Numbered from the stretch's first letter, positions 25,301 to 34,348 are shown. The stretch is 64,000 bases of DNA from Aplidium turbinatum (GCA_918807975.1 OU964928.1:13103823-13167822), one strand, 5' to 3'. Numbers and translations are program-made. Notes: generated from the letters alone by a model not told the origin.

Positions 25301-28300
25301 GGCAATCTCTTTTGGCGGAAGAGGGCACAGTGTAACGGGCAGGCATTCTGTAAGACGGGCCTTGATAAACAGAGCACCCGGCAGCCCTTTGCTATCAGTT
25401 CCCCTGAAGCTGCACGTTTCCATCTTACTGGACCGCAGTGAACATGGAGCTGGCCAAAAGTGTGTGCGTAGCCCTCGCGTAGTTACGACCACCTTAAACA
25501 AACATACAAGCGAATGGCTTTTGTCTCAGTTTGGACGTGGACCAAACAAAGCCCAATGGCGATGATATGACTGGTAACGGGGGCAATCTTGGTAGAGCTG
25601 GAAGCCTCCAGCACAATCTCACACATTGGCGGCGGATCTATGATGATCGTCTCCCAATGAACTGCGGTGACATTGGGTTCTGGTAGCAACACCCGTGTCT
25701 GGGCTGGCTTATCTAGGATTTTCCACAGCCCACCCCACATGGGGAAGCCCCTAGAAAAGGTGGAGTAAGCATCGGACTACCCAATTCTCATCTGGCCAGC
25801 TTGCAGCGGCTGGCGGATTACCCACTTAGCGGTCGATCTACCGCACCCAACCTCCATGCAATGTGACTTTTGTCCACGTATTTTCCATCAAAGACTGGCC
25901 ACCAGAGCTATATACGACATCACCATCCAAAGCCAAATTCGATTTGAAGATGAAATCAATGCTCGGACACGAGCTGGAGCCGACGACAACGAGTTCAAAA
26001 AACTTACGAAAAGGGTATTTATTTTGACTTTTCCGCAAAAGGCTACTCCAAAAACCATTATCAAATTAAATGATTTGCTATCACTTTACTTTCAAGCCGA
26101 CTTGTAATTCTTGTCGTCATGGGTAATAACGCAATAGTTTTTCCCCACCATATGATGACGGCTATCCTTCGTCTTGGAGGATGATGGTCTTCGCAATCAA
26201 AAGAAAAACGAAACGAAGAGCCGAATGATTCTAACAACAACAAGTTTACTTCAAGAAGAGTACTGCATTCAGCGGTACTTTGCATAATGCAAGATAATTT
26301 ACAAGCAAAGGCACTTTAACAACAAACAGAAGTATCATCTTGTCCGTTTTAATGACCACGCAAGTAAAGTAGTCAAATGTCTCTACCAACATTGTCTACT
26401 TACAGAATTAACTTCCAAGAAAGATTTATTTAAAGTATTAGGTACGGTACACAAAATTTTCTCTGTCAATTAATCTCCACTTGACAAACAATCTTCAATT
26501 GCAGTTGATCCTTTATTTTTCAGCCGGTTGTGGTCGTGCAAAGCCTACGAAAGGAATTCGTTAAACGATCAGAGAAGAGCTGCTTCAGGAAAAAGATAAA
26601 GGAAGAAAAAGTAAAGTAATTTTTGTTTTGTGATAAGATAGCTGTGAGATTTCTGTTGCTTTGGGTGAAAAATTCATGATCATTCGGCCAAAGTTTTACT
26701 GATTTAGTAAACGTAACGAATTTGTTAAATACGTTTGTTGTCCTGTGCTATCACGATTCACGAGGTTTGTCTTGTGCGCTTATTTTTATCACTGTTTGGT
26801 TTTAACTTCTACGTTTTAATGCATAAAACCGCTCAAGAACTAGGCTGTTAACATTGCAAGAAACTTATTCTGCCATTCAAACACACTAAAAAATGTATGA
26901 ACATGTTTATTTTGTTTATAAAAGATTGCAAAGCAACTCGTATTCTGCAATCTGCATGGCTATGTTGAATGAAATTTATTTCAATAATCTTCAGGTTGCC
27001 GTTGATAACTTGTCGCTATCAGTCTGCCCTGGGGAAGTTCTTGGGTTGCTTGGTCCCAACGGAGCTGGGAAGACCACCGCGATAAATGTGCTCACTGCTG
27101 ACTATGTACCAACTCGAGGAAAGGTAGATTATGTGGGCTATTCATTTCGAAAAAAATATGAAAAATAATAATCTAGTTGTAGTAATGTCACAAAATTATT
27201 GGTTTAAAGTACGGTATAAAGATTACACTAATTTATTTTTGGCTGTTTTATTGAACTTTTGAGACTGGAGATCTAACTCTTCACCACCCCAAGATGTCAA
27301 TACATTGCTGAATTAGATCGAGATGTTATTAGAGAGCAAGCAAAGTATTTGTTGACACCAATATCAATGTGATTCTATTTTAATAAATAAAGCACTAACA
27401 AATAACACAAAAAATGCAGACAGTTACCCTACAAATAAAAAAGGGAAATGTAGGCTACCTTGTGGGGTAGCCGTCAATTGCACAATTAGCACATGTAAGT
27501 GCCGAAACAAATGGTCCACCTAAATACTACAAATAGCTGAGCAAACAAAAAAACAACCTAGGCTAGCTCAGAGCAAAAAGAGAGGGGGAAAATGGCAACT
27601 CCAATCCAAAGTTTCATGAGCCACCGATACTTGCAAGTCAATATTCAGAGCCAAGTTTAATTGTCCAACTGTTAATGCTTGTAAGTTTGAGTCTGTTAAA
27701 TCTGATTTTTGAACATTAAGGTCAAGTGCTGCAAAATAAATAAACATAGTTAGCACAAACCTTTTGATAGAGAGAAGCCACGCTAGGAGTCGAACTGGCC
27801 ATGCAGTGAACTAAAGCACACCCTCACGCTAGGGTAGCTCATACAAAAAGAGATTCAACAAATCTGCACGCCAGGAATTGTTATGGTTTAGTGGCGGCAA
27901 CAGAGAGCAATGCGATGTGTCAAAAAAGGGGGAAATCCTCAAGCGGATTCTACAATATTGCCTAATCATAGGCCTATGACACAAGAAATGCACACCGTCT
28001 GTTTTCATTTGTAGGTGAAAAACGGTAAAATCATGTACATGATCTGATGTTTCCTGCTCATCACTACTCTTCTAAGAAAATGAATGAATGCCACTTTTTA
28101 TGCTTGTTTGTCATAATTTTATGTAGAAATTTGAAGATACAAATAGTATATTGATTTCAGTTGACTGAAATGCTAGACAAATTAGAGGAAGCATAGACTT
28201 GGTAAAATAAAAGAGAGTTAACTCCAGTGTCCGTCCACCAAGGAGCCTAGTGGCTTTGTCTCATTAAAGGCCAGAGAATAAGATGCCTAAAATACAGAGA

Positions 28301-31300
28301 AATTGCAGAAATGTGAGACACGCGCATCCGATCACATTGCTCAGAGCGTCATTAGTGGCAGTGTCTATGTTGCGACAGTGAGTAATGAACCAATGCAGTG
28401 GCTCATTACGTTTGTAGGTGATAGCCATGGTTGGATTACTTTGGTTTATTTTAAAAATTGAATGAGGCTGTTCACCAGGCATTTGGTTAAATTACATGAT
28501 ATTCGTTCTTCTGGTGCAAACTAACCTAAACTATCACCAAATGTATGAAGTGATAATTTGCTTTTATTTCGACGTTTCGTTAATCAATCAGACTGTCAGT
28601 CGTGTCAGATTGACGAAACGCCGGAATAAAAGCAGATTATCACCTTACACATCTGGTTTATTTTGTTGCACAAAAAGCAAATGCATCGAATGGGTAGCGC
28701 AACACAAAACGCAGAATGAAATAAGACCCACAATTATGCAATTGTCATTACGTAATGATGTCAAACTGAATAACTACGGTAGAAGCCGTGAAGGGACCAA
28801 CATTGTAATCTTTTGAGTCAAGCAGAAGTAGCCCCAAGTCTTTGTAGTTTTGAGTCAGTAATAATTATTTGGAAACCAAAAACTATAGTAGGCCTAGTCA
28901 ACATTAATTTGAAATCTCAAAATAATATGAGCAACTGACTTAATGACTAAACCTTTATTTGCTGTTTCCTGGTGTGTAACATTTTTATAATTTTGCATAT
29001 TGCAATAGCGTTGACAAAAACAACAAAAAATTGCCTGTGTACTTATTGTGTTTCAGATATTCATTTCGGGCAATAATATCCAGTCCAATCTGTCAGAAGC
29101 CTTCCAACAGATGGGATATTGTAGTCAGGTTGTGATTACGTAAATTTGTATCTAGAATATTCACTATGGTTACTGATGTTAATAGATTTAATATAAGTTT
29201 ATAAAATTCCAATCTGAAGCTAATTTCCGATGACACACCCATCAGCAATAAACCAATTGGTTCATTATTAGGTTTAAAAAACAGACTACTTTCATTGTGA
29301 CACTTGATTGTAATTACGCAGGACAATTCGTTGTGGGAGTTGCTCACTATGAGGGAGCACTTAGAAATTTACTCGACTATCTGTGGCGTCGAAAAGAGAA
29401 GTATTGCAGCAACCATAGACAAGTAAAACATCTTCATACTAAACTATTCACCAGGTGTTCAGTCTTCACCATGCTAGGCTAAGTTTCTATTGCACACTGC
29501 ACAGGCTATATCATCACAAAACATTGTAAACGATAGATTTCATTGACTCCATGTTTTGTCAAGCAAATATTACTGAGTTTTTCTTGAGTCCAAATAAAAT
29601 GACTACAGGTCACTTACTAGCCAGTGATGTAGCCAGAAACTTTAAATTAAGCAGGGGAAACTGATTAATCTTTTTAAATTGGAAGAATTGTAATGTTATC
29701 TCAGAACTTTTTTGACGGCTGTAGCCTACAATGTGTGCAACTGTGCATACAGCAACGTGGCTATCGCGCTCAGTGATAAAAGAGAAAATGTATGTTTTTG
29801 TTAAATACGTTATTCAACGTAGCTTGCATGAAAATTAAGAGATGTCATTTTGAAGATAAAATCTGACTGCTTTTGAGGTTATGAAAACTTATTATACAGA
29901 AAGATTTGCTGCAATCTTGTCCGGAGATAATTGAAAACCGATCCAACAAGTCACAGCATTAACAGAAATTAAAAAAATTGTTTTCGAATTGATTTATAAA
30001 GCTTGAAGGGTTTAAACAACTCAATTATTCTAAAAGGTGTGTTTACTGATGAAATAAAATGTTAGCGCATTTGAAGAGACTTCGTTTAATTTTTTTATGT
30101 TACAGTTTTAACTTCAACAGTGAAGTTGGCTTAAGAGGTAGAAAGTTTGAAAATCCCTGGTTCAGCAGCCTACATATAGCCTACCCTACACCAAGAAAAG
30201 AATCCTACTGAATTTTTATTTTTATTTAAAGCTTCCGAATTTATTCTTTCGTAAACTCGTGGGGGTTTGTACACGTTTTCATGACTACGTACTTTTTTGC
30301 GTTTGACCAACAACATCGTCTTCACTTCACTTGATCCTTGCATGATTGCATCTTCAGCTATGTCGACGCGTTGGACATTCGAGAACATTTAGACAAGCGA
30401 GCAAAACAGCTATCTGGCGGCACCAAGCGAAAGTTATGCTTCGCGATGGCCATGCTCGGAAATCCGCAAGTTGTCCTACTTGATGAACCTTCCACTGGAA
30501 TGGACCCGAAAACGAAACGATTCATGTGGTAGGTTTATCATTTATCAGTACGTGTTTATAACGTTGAACTAATAGATATTGAATGTACCAAACCAGTAAA
30601 ATTGATATTTTTACATTGTCACAGTTTCTGGTGACGTTCAATTGATGAAAATGATCTTGAAATAAGTATTGTAAATTGATTTGACTGGGAAGATACTTGT
30701 AAGCATGTGAGGAGAGCTTGACTGGAGGTGGACTACGAGCATTATGACATACCTTTTTATTTGCACACATAAAATTTATTAGAAAGTTACATTTCAGATT
30801 TTTCGTTTTTTTACAAAACATTTATTCACTGTACTTTTCATGATTTTTTTATGGCCTTGTAATGAAATTTAAAAAACCCGCCCGAGATATCCCTACCTAT
30901 CCTTACTTTTTACAAGGCATACTTTACATCATATCTGTATTCGCCCCGAAAAAGGTTAATTCTATTGTTACTTATTAGCATATGGTTGATTGAGCAGTGC
31001 TTTTACTTTGAAAAATTGCTATTTTCTTAGTTTTTAGGGACACATGACTTAACTTCTACCCTTTTTATGATTTCAAGTCACTTGTCCCTTAGACTGATGT
31101 GCTGTAGGCTATAGATAAATTGCCTTGCAGTGGTAGAGCGAGAAAAATAAAAGAGAAAAATTTACAAATACAAATATTTTTTTTCTCGTTTTCTGGACAG
31201 GATACGTGACAAAGCGTCCCCGATAACTTCTCTTTACCAAAACATACAGTATAGTATATCACACCACTGTCTTTGTTAGTTGCGTTTTCGAGGCTTGCCT

Positions 31301-34300
31301 TTTATTAAACCAATTTCATTTTAGTCAAACATTAAAATTGTAACAAAAAAGTAAAATCTCATATTAGCAGTGTAAAGACAAAAATCCAGATCAAAACAAT
31401 TTGCAAATGAAGAAAAAAGAAAAACGACGTTTACCATGATGATAAACGTCATTTTTATCTCTCTTTGGAAATCACGATATAAAATTTTTATTACAAGGTA
31501 AATAACGTAGTAGCTACTGCTTATTTCTTGTGTGCAGGAAAACTATCAGCACAGCATTCGAAGGCACTAACAGAGGAGCGATATTGACTACGCATAGCAT
31601 GGATGAAGCTGACGCTTTGTGTTCAAGAGTTGCTATCATGGTCTTAGGAAAACTAAGGTGAGATATTCTTAACTTTTTTCTGCAACACCTTTTTTACGTA
31701 GACTATATTTTTAATATTTTAAGCCATTTGTTCACTTTTTTGTCACTGACGCCTTTCAAAGAACCATCATACCTTCAGAACTCTAAAAACTTTAGGAATA
31801 ACGTTTAGCTTTTAAATTTAGTGTGTTTTCTTGAAATCGATGCTTTCAGAGATTCCAATTGCATGCACGTTTACAAATGGTGTGAAGTCGACTTTTAACT
31901 CCAAGAACTCTGGATGCTACAACAAGCCTATTCGTATTCCACACCTACCTATTCTGCATCACAATAATTTCTAATTTAGTTTCAGGAATTTTGTCATTTA
32001 CAGTATGTCAAAAATCATCACCGATGAGTAGTGAATTAACCATCGTGGTATCACAGAAGGCAAATTTCTGAGTAAAAAATGTGAAAAAAAAACACAATTG
32101 ACATAGACTATGTGAAGAGAGGGGCGTTCTTCCCGGCTATCAGCACAAGGCTGAGCACTCGCTAGTACAGCGAGCAGCTGCGATTCGCTAACCATAACGG
32201 TGTAGCTTCCACGCAAGCCATTCAGACTTTCCAATCAACGATATGTTTCTCGGCAGCCGATTTGTAGCAAGAATTGACAGCGATAGACACGTGTTTCGCC
32301 CATGAGGCTGGGCTCATCAGTATCGCACCGTATTCTGCCACAAATTTATTCGACCACCGCTTTACCAGTCAGTTTAACTCTTAACTTTGTGGACTACTAC
32401 TTAGGTCAAACTAAATAATAATTTTTTTATAGGCTATCCAGAAACCTAGATTTACAATAAAACTAAGCTACTCAATAGTCTGGTCAAACGTGTTGATCAA
32501 TACTTGTGCAGTCCACAAAACGATAAAATACAGTATGTGAAATGTCATAAAAGATCAAGTTCATCTATTGTTCAGATTACCACTTAAATGATATCTAAGG
32601 AATGTTGCTGTGTACGCCCAAATTCAATACTGCAGATGGTTTTGACTTTGATTTTTATTCTCTGGTTGAGAAAGCCTCTGATAAGTATTTCTGGCAATTT
32701 TGCATAGGCCAGTTGCAGAGGCTTTGAACCATTGACGCAGGCCCGGTTACTGAGATGGACTAAGTAAAGTTTCCGATTGTTGTTGTTTGTGAACCATTCT
32801 ATCCACTAGGTGCCGCTGAATGGAGAGTTGTTCTTAAAATGCGTTACTCAGGCGAGAGCCGAAGGTTGAACTAACGCCACTTGACCTTGAGGTTTTTTTA
32901 TGCACAAATTTAGGTGCTTAACTAACTAAGCTATCGGGGCGGACAGAATAAGTCCTTCTGTCCAGATACCATCAGTAGAGGTTCTTTCAAATTTCAAACC
33001 ATTGATATCAAATGCATTAAATTGGTTTAAGACTTAATTACTTCATTCGTTCACACAAATGGAAGATGATTACACGTCCCGATTGAATAGCGGTTTCACC
33101 ACAAAGGTATCAAATTTGTTCAAGTTTTTGGCCTTGTTAAATTTGCAATGTTAGTGTTGCCAGAAAGTGGATCCAAGTGCATGCTCCTGTGACACTGATT
33201 CCTCGAAAAAGGATCAGTTTCTTGTGTGTGCCCTCAGCTTACACCCCAGTGTAGCAAGTGGGACCTTTCAATGTGCAACTTGGTTGAGGCAAAATGTAAG
33301 CTACCAACTTATGGATTACTAAAAAAAAATTGGAAAACCCGTTGAAAGAAAACAAGTTAAACGATTAAAGAAATATTCAGCAAACTTTGACTTTTAGGTG
33401 CTTGGGATCTACACAACATCTGAAGGGGAAGTTTGGACAAGGATATGTTCTCGAGGTAAAGATGAAAAATCAACTGAAACATGACACCACCTTGACGGAT
33501 TTTGTCCAGACGGTAAGCACGACGAAGCATTGAACGCAGTTGACGAATTAATAAGTTTGTCTTGCAAAAAAACAAGTCAGCAGCCTTTTATGTCACGTAT
33601 GCTTCTGCTCATAAATGAAAGATGATAAGCAACTTGTTTTTCACCGCTACTTTTTCGTTCAAGTCTTTCCAGCAAAGAATCCAAACAGTTTGCTCGTTCA
33701 TTCTTTTGAACACTCGGGAGAGATTGTGTTTGGAGTCTCTTAAAACAAATTAAATTTTTTAGTTTGGTTTTATTTTTTGCACGATTTCATGCCTTAGCAT
33801 TATTTACCAACTTTTATGCCACTGACAAGCAACAGCTTCCTGTGTAAATTTGATTATGAAGCCGTGTAAAGTGACAATAATCCAGTTAAAAGGTTCTGTA
33901 CTCGAACAGTGGCTTTCAATACCACTTGGAGTTTTCAAACTTTCCAGATGTTGTCCAACGTCGGGAAGCCAGAGCAGTTTAGTCATAGATACGTGTACAA
34001 AGTGGCTCAAAGTGACGTCAAATCGCTGTCGAAAGTGTTCAGCGTCATGGAGGAGGCGAAAGAACGACTCGGCATCGAGGAATACAGCTTCAGTCAATCT
34101 ACGCTTGAACAGGTTGGTTGTCGCTTCTATGAATAAAAAGCTGACGTAGATACAACATCAATCAGCGTATAAATGCTTGGTTTATGTATGAATTTTTATT
34201 TGCTTTGTTTTTGCATTTTATGAATTGCTAACATCTTTGAGGCTTAATGTTATAAATATTGATCTATTTGTTGATTGGATTGCAGGTGTTCCTGCAATTC

Positions 34301-34348
34301 GCCAAGGAGCAAGATGTGCGACCGACGGAAGAGGAGAACCAAGTCTAG
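4215..34348 (+). CDS. ABC transporter subfamily A, gene 1 (3' half, ~24 exons)
   Basis: This is the downstream half of a full-size ABCA transporter, an ATP-driven membrane protein usually moving lipids or sterols. In order it carries the end of nucleotide-binding domain 1 (Walker B, H-loop), the domain 1 regulatory tail, transmembrane domain 2 with its first helix, a large extracellular loop and the later helix bundle, then nucleotide-binding domain 2 ([10 protein letters not shown]-loop, [29 protein letters not shown]) and a VFLQFAKEQ tail matching the conserved ABCA C-terminal motif. Visible coding length is about 1,039 codons. Exon phases agree at every junction but one (5300 to 5426). [13 protein letters not shown] and [10 protein letters not shown] resemble the ABCA5/6/8/9/10 group. 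Earlier exons are not in this window. Introns hold most of the mobile elements. A frequent host of lipid transport, but the substrate here is unknown. Confidence 0.88.
5211..5300 (+). CDS. ABCA gene 1 exon: end of NBD1
   Basis: Acceptor CCCACAG. The split codon gives Asp, then [16 protein letters not shown] and [13 protein letters not shown], the strand-helix module that follows the H-loop in ABCA domain 1. Donor CTTG|GTTAGG leaves phase 1. Confidence 0.85.
5426..5639 (+). CDS. ABCA gene 1 exon: NBD1 regulatory tail
   Basis: Open frame containing [17 protein letters not shown] and [17 protein letters not shown], matching the part of ABCA proteins where the regulatory tail shows a '(Y)ELxFxLPL' pattern. 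Donor CAC|GTAAGT, phase 1. The 5' boundary is uncertain. Acceptors at 5425 or 5433 give phase 0 or 2 (one leading base), neither of which fits the phase-1 end of the preceding exon. Confidence 0.7.
6018..6158 (+). CDS. ABCA gene 1 exon: end of regulatory tail
   Basis: Acceptor TTTTACAG. Reads [20 protein letters not shown] then [17 protein letters not shown]. The 'T(L)EEVFLK' motif closes domain 1 in ABCA proteins. Acidic linker follows. Donor GAA|GTAAAT, phase 1. Confidence 0.88.
6352..6485 (+). CDS. ABCA gene 1 exon: linker between NBD1 and TMD2
   Basis: Acceptor TTTCTTAG, donor AAG|GTACAA, phase 1 in and phase 0 out. Encodes a polar, low-conservation linker ([27 protein letters not shown]). 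It is supported mainly by splice sites and phase. Confidence 0.72.
6591..6708 (+). CDS. ABCA gene 1 exon: first helix of TMD2
   Basis: Acceptor TGTATTTCAG. Encodes [20 protein letters not shown] then the hydrophobic [12 protein letters not shown], matching the 'LxKRxxxxxRxxxxxxxxxxLP' start of ABCA transmembrane domain 2. Donor CAA|GTATGA, phase 1. Confidence 0.85.
7001..7200 (+). repeat. tRNA-derived SINE
   Basis: The head carries an A-box-like TGGCCGAGTG at 7014-7023 and a B-box-like TGTTCGACACC at 7058-7068, spaced as in a tRNA. A non-tRNA body (CACCTGGTAGAAGCC, GGAACCCCAGCAAGACAC) follows. The ends are approximate. Confidence 0.6.
7394..9564. mobile_element. hAT-like non-autonomous DNA transposon with 8-bp target duplication
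   Basis: Termini CATAGCCGTACGA at the left and TCGTACGGCTATG at the right are inverted copies. Both are flanked by the same 8-mer ATTCGAAA (7386-7393 and 9565-9572). An 8-bp duplication fits the hAT superfamily. G-rich tracts lie just inside both ends (7422-7428 and 9520-9528). No transposase ORF is seen in the 2,171 bp. The right half holds several diverged tandem units. Confidence 0.7.
8570..9285. repeat. Tandem units of TTTGGGCAGTT / TTGCCCAAAT in hAT-like element
   Basis: The inverted word pair TTTGGGCAGTTxxATAAA and GTTGCCCAAATCxxxATGCA recurs about five times with spacing of roughly 110-180 bp. The units are diverged and AT-rich between the words. They look like amplified subterminal repeats. 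Confidence 0.6.
9895..9955 (+). repeat. Penelope-like element terminus
   Basis: The text AAAGTCAGTCATGTTCTGATG followed by AAACGTCGGAATAA resembles the GACTGACGAAACGTCGGAA module at 19480 and 28610. Such GACGAAACGTCGG ends are typical of Penelope-like elements. Sequence just upstream (9602-9890) may be the body of the same fragment but is too decayed to read. Confidence 0.45.
10117..10242 (+). CDS. ABCA gene 1 exon: TMD2 extracellular loop start
   Basis: Acceptor ATCCCAG. Reads [16 protein letters not shown], then [17 protein letters not shown] with one N-glycosylation motif (NST), as expected for the large extracellular loop. Donor ACAG|GTCAGT, phase 1 in and out. Confidence 0.78.
10705..11837. 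mobile_element. hAT-like non-autonomous element, 1.1 kb
   Basis: Left end CAGCGGTTCCCGGCC and right end GGTGGTTGGGGACTCCTG form an imperfect inverted pair of the 'CAGxGGTTCCCAACC' hAT type. Flanks are CTCTAGCT (10697-10704) and CTCTAGAC (11838-11845), six of eight matching. Internal text includes CGCGGACCGGCGATG. No transposase is seen. A 109-bp palindromic element is nested inside. Confidence 0.65.
11270..11378. mobile_element. Small palindromic MITE flanked by TA
   Basis: CCCAGATAGTCACTT at the left and AAGTGGCTGTCTGGG at the right are inverted copies, with TA at both sides. The inside also repeats AAAGATCTG. The 109-bp size and TA flanks fit a Tc1/mariner-type MITE, but the family is inferred. 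Confidence 0.6.
12329..12462 (+). CDS. ABCA gene 1 exon: extracellular loop
   Basis: Acceptor GTTGGTAG. Reads [31 protein letters not shown] and ends KKEK|GTAAAA. It carries an NLT glycosylation motif. Phase 1 in, phase 0 out. Confidence 0.8.
12733..12874 (+). CDS. ABCA gene 1 exon: extracellular loop, 'HSLPTIVN' motif
   Basis: Acceptor CTTCCTGCAG. Reads [20 protein letters not shown], the conserved 'YNxxxxHSLPxxxN' block before the second helix of TMD2. Donor AGAA|GTTAGT, phase 0 in and phase 1 out. Confidence 0.85.
13180..13286 (+). CDS. ABCA gene 1 exon: second TMD2 helix
   Basis: Acceptor AATTACAG. Encodes [20 protein letters not shown] then PVTERE, a membrane helix ending in the conserved E-R-E region. 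Donor GAA|GTGAGA, phase 1 in and phase 0 out. Confidence 0.82.
13425..13769 (-). repeat. tRNA-derived SINE copies, interrupted by Gypsy insertion
   Basis: Two related minus-strand head-like blocks (about 13430-13500 and 13680-13762) with CACTGAGCT/CACAGAGCT (reverse of an A box) are separated by a body block (13560-13665). The body matches 23930-24035 near another copy (ATGCAAGAAAGAATACAGT shared). The right copy continues at 18315 beyond the Gypsy element that landed in it. Confidence 0.6.
13770..13975 (-). repeat. Gypsy 3' LTR (left copy)
   Basis: Begins TGTAATGTTC and ends CTGTTACA. Same sequence as 18109-18314. Confidence 0.9.
18109..18314 (-). repeat. Gypsy 5' LTR (right copy)
   Basis: Begins TGTAATGTTC and ends CTGTTACA, with the primer-site-like TGGTGTCAGAG (minus strand) immediately inside. 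Confidence 0.9.
18590..18935 (-). mobile_element. Penelope-like element fragment, GIY-YIG endonuclease region
   Basis: The minus strand reads [18 protein letters not shown] then [18 protein letters not shown], the Cys-containing core of the GIY-YIG endonuclease found at the C-terminus of Penelope-like elements. The fragment is short, and the frame outside this core is unclear. Confidence 0.7.
18958..19317. mobile_element. hAT-like MITE remnant
   Basis: Ends CAGTACCAG and CCGGCACTG are imperfect inverted copies. Flanks share GCTTGA on both sides. An internal block (19060-19130) is shared with 58330-58400 (GGTCTGGGGGGCC, TGAATTTGGTGC), so this is part of a dispersed family. Confidence 0.5.
19478..19535 (+). 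repeat. Penelope-like element terminus
   Basis: Contains GTCGTGCGGACTGACGAAAC then GTCGGAAATGAAAGC, a hairpin-forming end module shared in pattern with 28570-28650. Confidence 0.55.
19663..19833 (+). CDS. ABCA gene 1 exon: TMD2 helix
   Basis: Acceptor TATCTTCAG. Reads [20 protein letters not shown], the conserved 'QLxVSGxxxxxYW' coupling region, then a membrane helix ([20 protein letters not shown]). Exactly 57 codons, phase 0 both sides. Donor CAG|GTGATG. Confidence 0.9.
19980..20093 (+). CDS. ABCA gene 1 exon: TMD2 helix
   Basis: Acceptor ATTCATTAG, donor GTG|GTAAGT, 38 codons. Reads [20 protein letters not shown] and [17 protein letters not shown], hydrophobic with short polar turns. Confidence 0.87.
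20640..21230 (-). mobile_element. Penelope-like element, 3' part with GIY-YIG tail
   Basis: Minus-strand blocks read [20 protein letters not shown] and [20 protein letters not shown] then [17 protein letters not shown], the end of a GIY-YIG domain of Penelope-like elements. A terminal motif follows at 20737-20772 (CTGATGAGGGCTTAAG, TCGAAACTG). The coding part has a stop between the two blocks, so this copy is decayed. Confidence 0.72.
21410..21568 (+). other. Small unexplained ORF in intron (52 codons)
   Basis: ATG at 21410 to TGA at 21568, reading [17 protein letters not shown] and [19 protein letters not shown]. Composition is protein-like, but there are no recognised relatives. It could be a relic of a retrocopied exon or chance. 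Confidence 0.2.
22140..22277 (+). CDS. ABCA gene 1 exon: TMD2 helix
   Basis: Acceptor TTTCTATTAG, donor AAG|GTTTGG, 46 codons. Reads [34 protein letters not shown] and [11 protein letters not shown], a long hydrophobic stretch near the end of the helix bundle. Confidence 0.87.
23930..24110 (-). repeat. tRNA-derived SINE
   Basis: Minus strand has TTAGCTCAGTGG (A box) and GATCGATTCCC (B box) with tRNA-like spacing, then a body shared with 13560-13665 (ATGCAAGAAAGAATACAGT, GACTTATT). Confidence 0.65.
24322..24512 (+). CDS. ABCA gene 1 exon: last TMD2 helix
   Basis: Acceptor CAATTTTAG. Reads [20 protein letters not shown] then [20 protein letters not shown], the final membrane helix before the linker to domain 2. 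Donor AAT|GTAAGA, phase 2. Confidence 0.87.
24830..24965 (+). CDS. ABCA gene 1 exon: linker to NBD2
   Basis: Acceptor TCTGCATAG. Encodes a polar linker with [14 protein letters not shown], matching the 'DEDVxxER' segment that precedes NBD2 in ABCA proteins. Donor AAG|GTGAGT, one base in and phase 0 out. Confidence 0.85.
25205..26280. other. GC-richer unassigned block, possible decayed LINE
   Basis: This intronic block is clearly richer in G+C than its surroundings and has long open stretches on both strands (minus 25740-25211, plus 25856-26107). One plus frame begins [14 protein letters not shown], a possible zinc-finger-like start. Near 26170 the text CCTTCGTCTTGGAGGATGAT resembles a common LINE 3' end in reverse. 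No domain can be named. Confidence 0.3.
26524..26610 (+). CDS. ABCA gene 1 exon: start of NBD2
   Basis: Acceptor TATTTTTCAG, donor AAA|GTAAAG, 29 codons. Reads [20 protein letters not shown], the 'xxVxxLxKxY' strand opening an ABC domain, then a basic insert. Confidence 0.8.
26995..27123 (+). CDS. ABCA gene 1 exon: NBD2 Walker A
   Basis: Acceptor AATCTTCAG. Reads [20 protein letters not shown], then [16 protein letters not shown] and [16 protein letters not shown] is the Walker A loop that binds ATP phosphates. 43 codons, phase 0. Donor AAG|GTAGAT. Confidence 0.93.
27777..27842 (-). repeat. tRNA-like SINE head
   Basis: Minus strand has AGTTCGACTCC (B box) preceded by a tRNA-like stretch starting near GAGCTACCCTAGCG. 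It is short and isolated. Confidence 0.45.
28568..28655 (+). repeat. Penelope-like element terminus with hairpin
   Basis: CTTTTATTTCGACGTTTCGT pairs with ACGAAACGCCGGAATAAAAG at close distance, forming a near-perfect hairpin around GACTGTCAGTCGTGTCAGA. The GACGAAACG module recurs at 19480. Confidence 0.55.
29057..29128 (+). CDS. ABCA gene 1 exon: NBD2 Q-loop
   Basis: Acceptor GTGTTTCAG. Reads [20 protein letters not shown] then YCSQ, the Q-loop (usually GYCPQ). Donor CAG|GTTGTG is weak. 24 codons, phase 0. Confidence 0.85.
29322..29422 (+). CDS. ABCA gene 1 exon: NBD2 helical subdomain start
   Basis: Acceptor TTACGCAG. Reads [20 protein letters not shown] then CGVEKRSI, the 'xxLWxxLTxREHLxxY' block. 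Donor CAA|GTAAAA, phase 2. Confidence 0.9.
30358..30528 (+). CDS. ABCA gene 1 exon: NBD2 signature and Walker B
   Basis: Acceptor CATCTTCAG. Reads [33 protein letters not shown] (ABC signature) and [19 protein letters not shown] (Walker B, catalytic Glu, D-loop). Donor TGTG|GTAGGT, phase 2. Confidence 0.94.
31538..31657 (+). CDS. ABCA gene 1 exon: NBD2 H-loop
   Basis: Acceptor GTGTGCAG. Reads [20 protein letters not shown] then [19 protein letters not shown], with the switch His. Donor AAG|GTGAGA, phase 2. Confidence 0.93.
32284..32320 (-). repeat. Penelope-like element terminus (reverse)
   Basis: Minus strand reads CTGATGAGCCCAGCCTC then GGGCGAAACACGTGTC, a hairpin-end motif of the same kind as at 20737-20772. 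Confidence 0.45.
32690..32945 (-). repeat. tRNA-derived SINE, family 2
   Basis: Minus strand begins TCCGCCCCGATAGCTTAGTT with an A-box-like GATAGCTTAGTTAG, a decayed B box, then a body with ATTCAGCGGCACCTA and AATCGGAAACTTTACT. The body is shared with 52070-52290. Confidence 0.65.
33398..33512 (+). CDS. ABCA gene 1 exon: after NBD2 H-loop
   Basis: Acceptor ACTTTTAG. Reads [20 protein letters not shown] then [18 protein letters not shown]. The 'CxGSxQHLKxKFGxGY' pattern is typical of ABCA proteins, and QHLK of the ABCA5-10 group. Donor ACG|GTAAGC, phase 0 out. Confidence 0.92.
33948..34112 (+). CDS. ABCA gene 1 exon: NBD2 regulatory tail
   Basis: Acceptor CTTTCCAG. Reads [20 protein letters not shown], then [11 protein letters not shown]. 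Exactly 55 codons, donor CAG|GTTGGT. The 'YSxSQxTLEQVF' block continues in the last exon. Confidence 0.92.
34286..34348 (+). CDS. ABCA gene 1 last exon and stop
   Basis: Acceptor GGATTGCAG. Reads [20 protein letters not shown] and stops at TAG 34346-34348. VFLQFAKEQ matches the ABCA C-terminal VFVNFA-type motif. No AATAAA was seen in the next ~100 bp. Confidence 0.92.
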   Translation: MFLQFAKEQDVRPTEEENQV

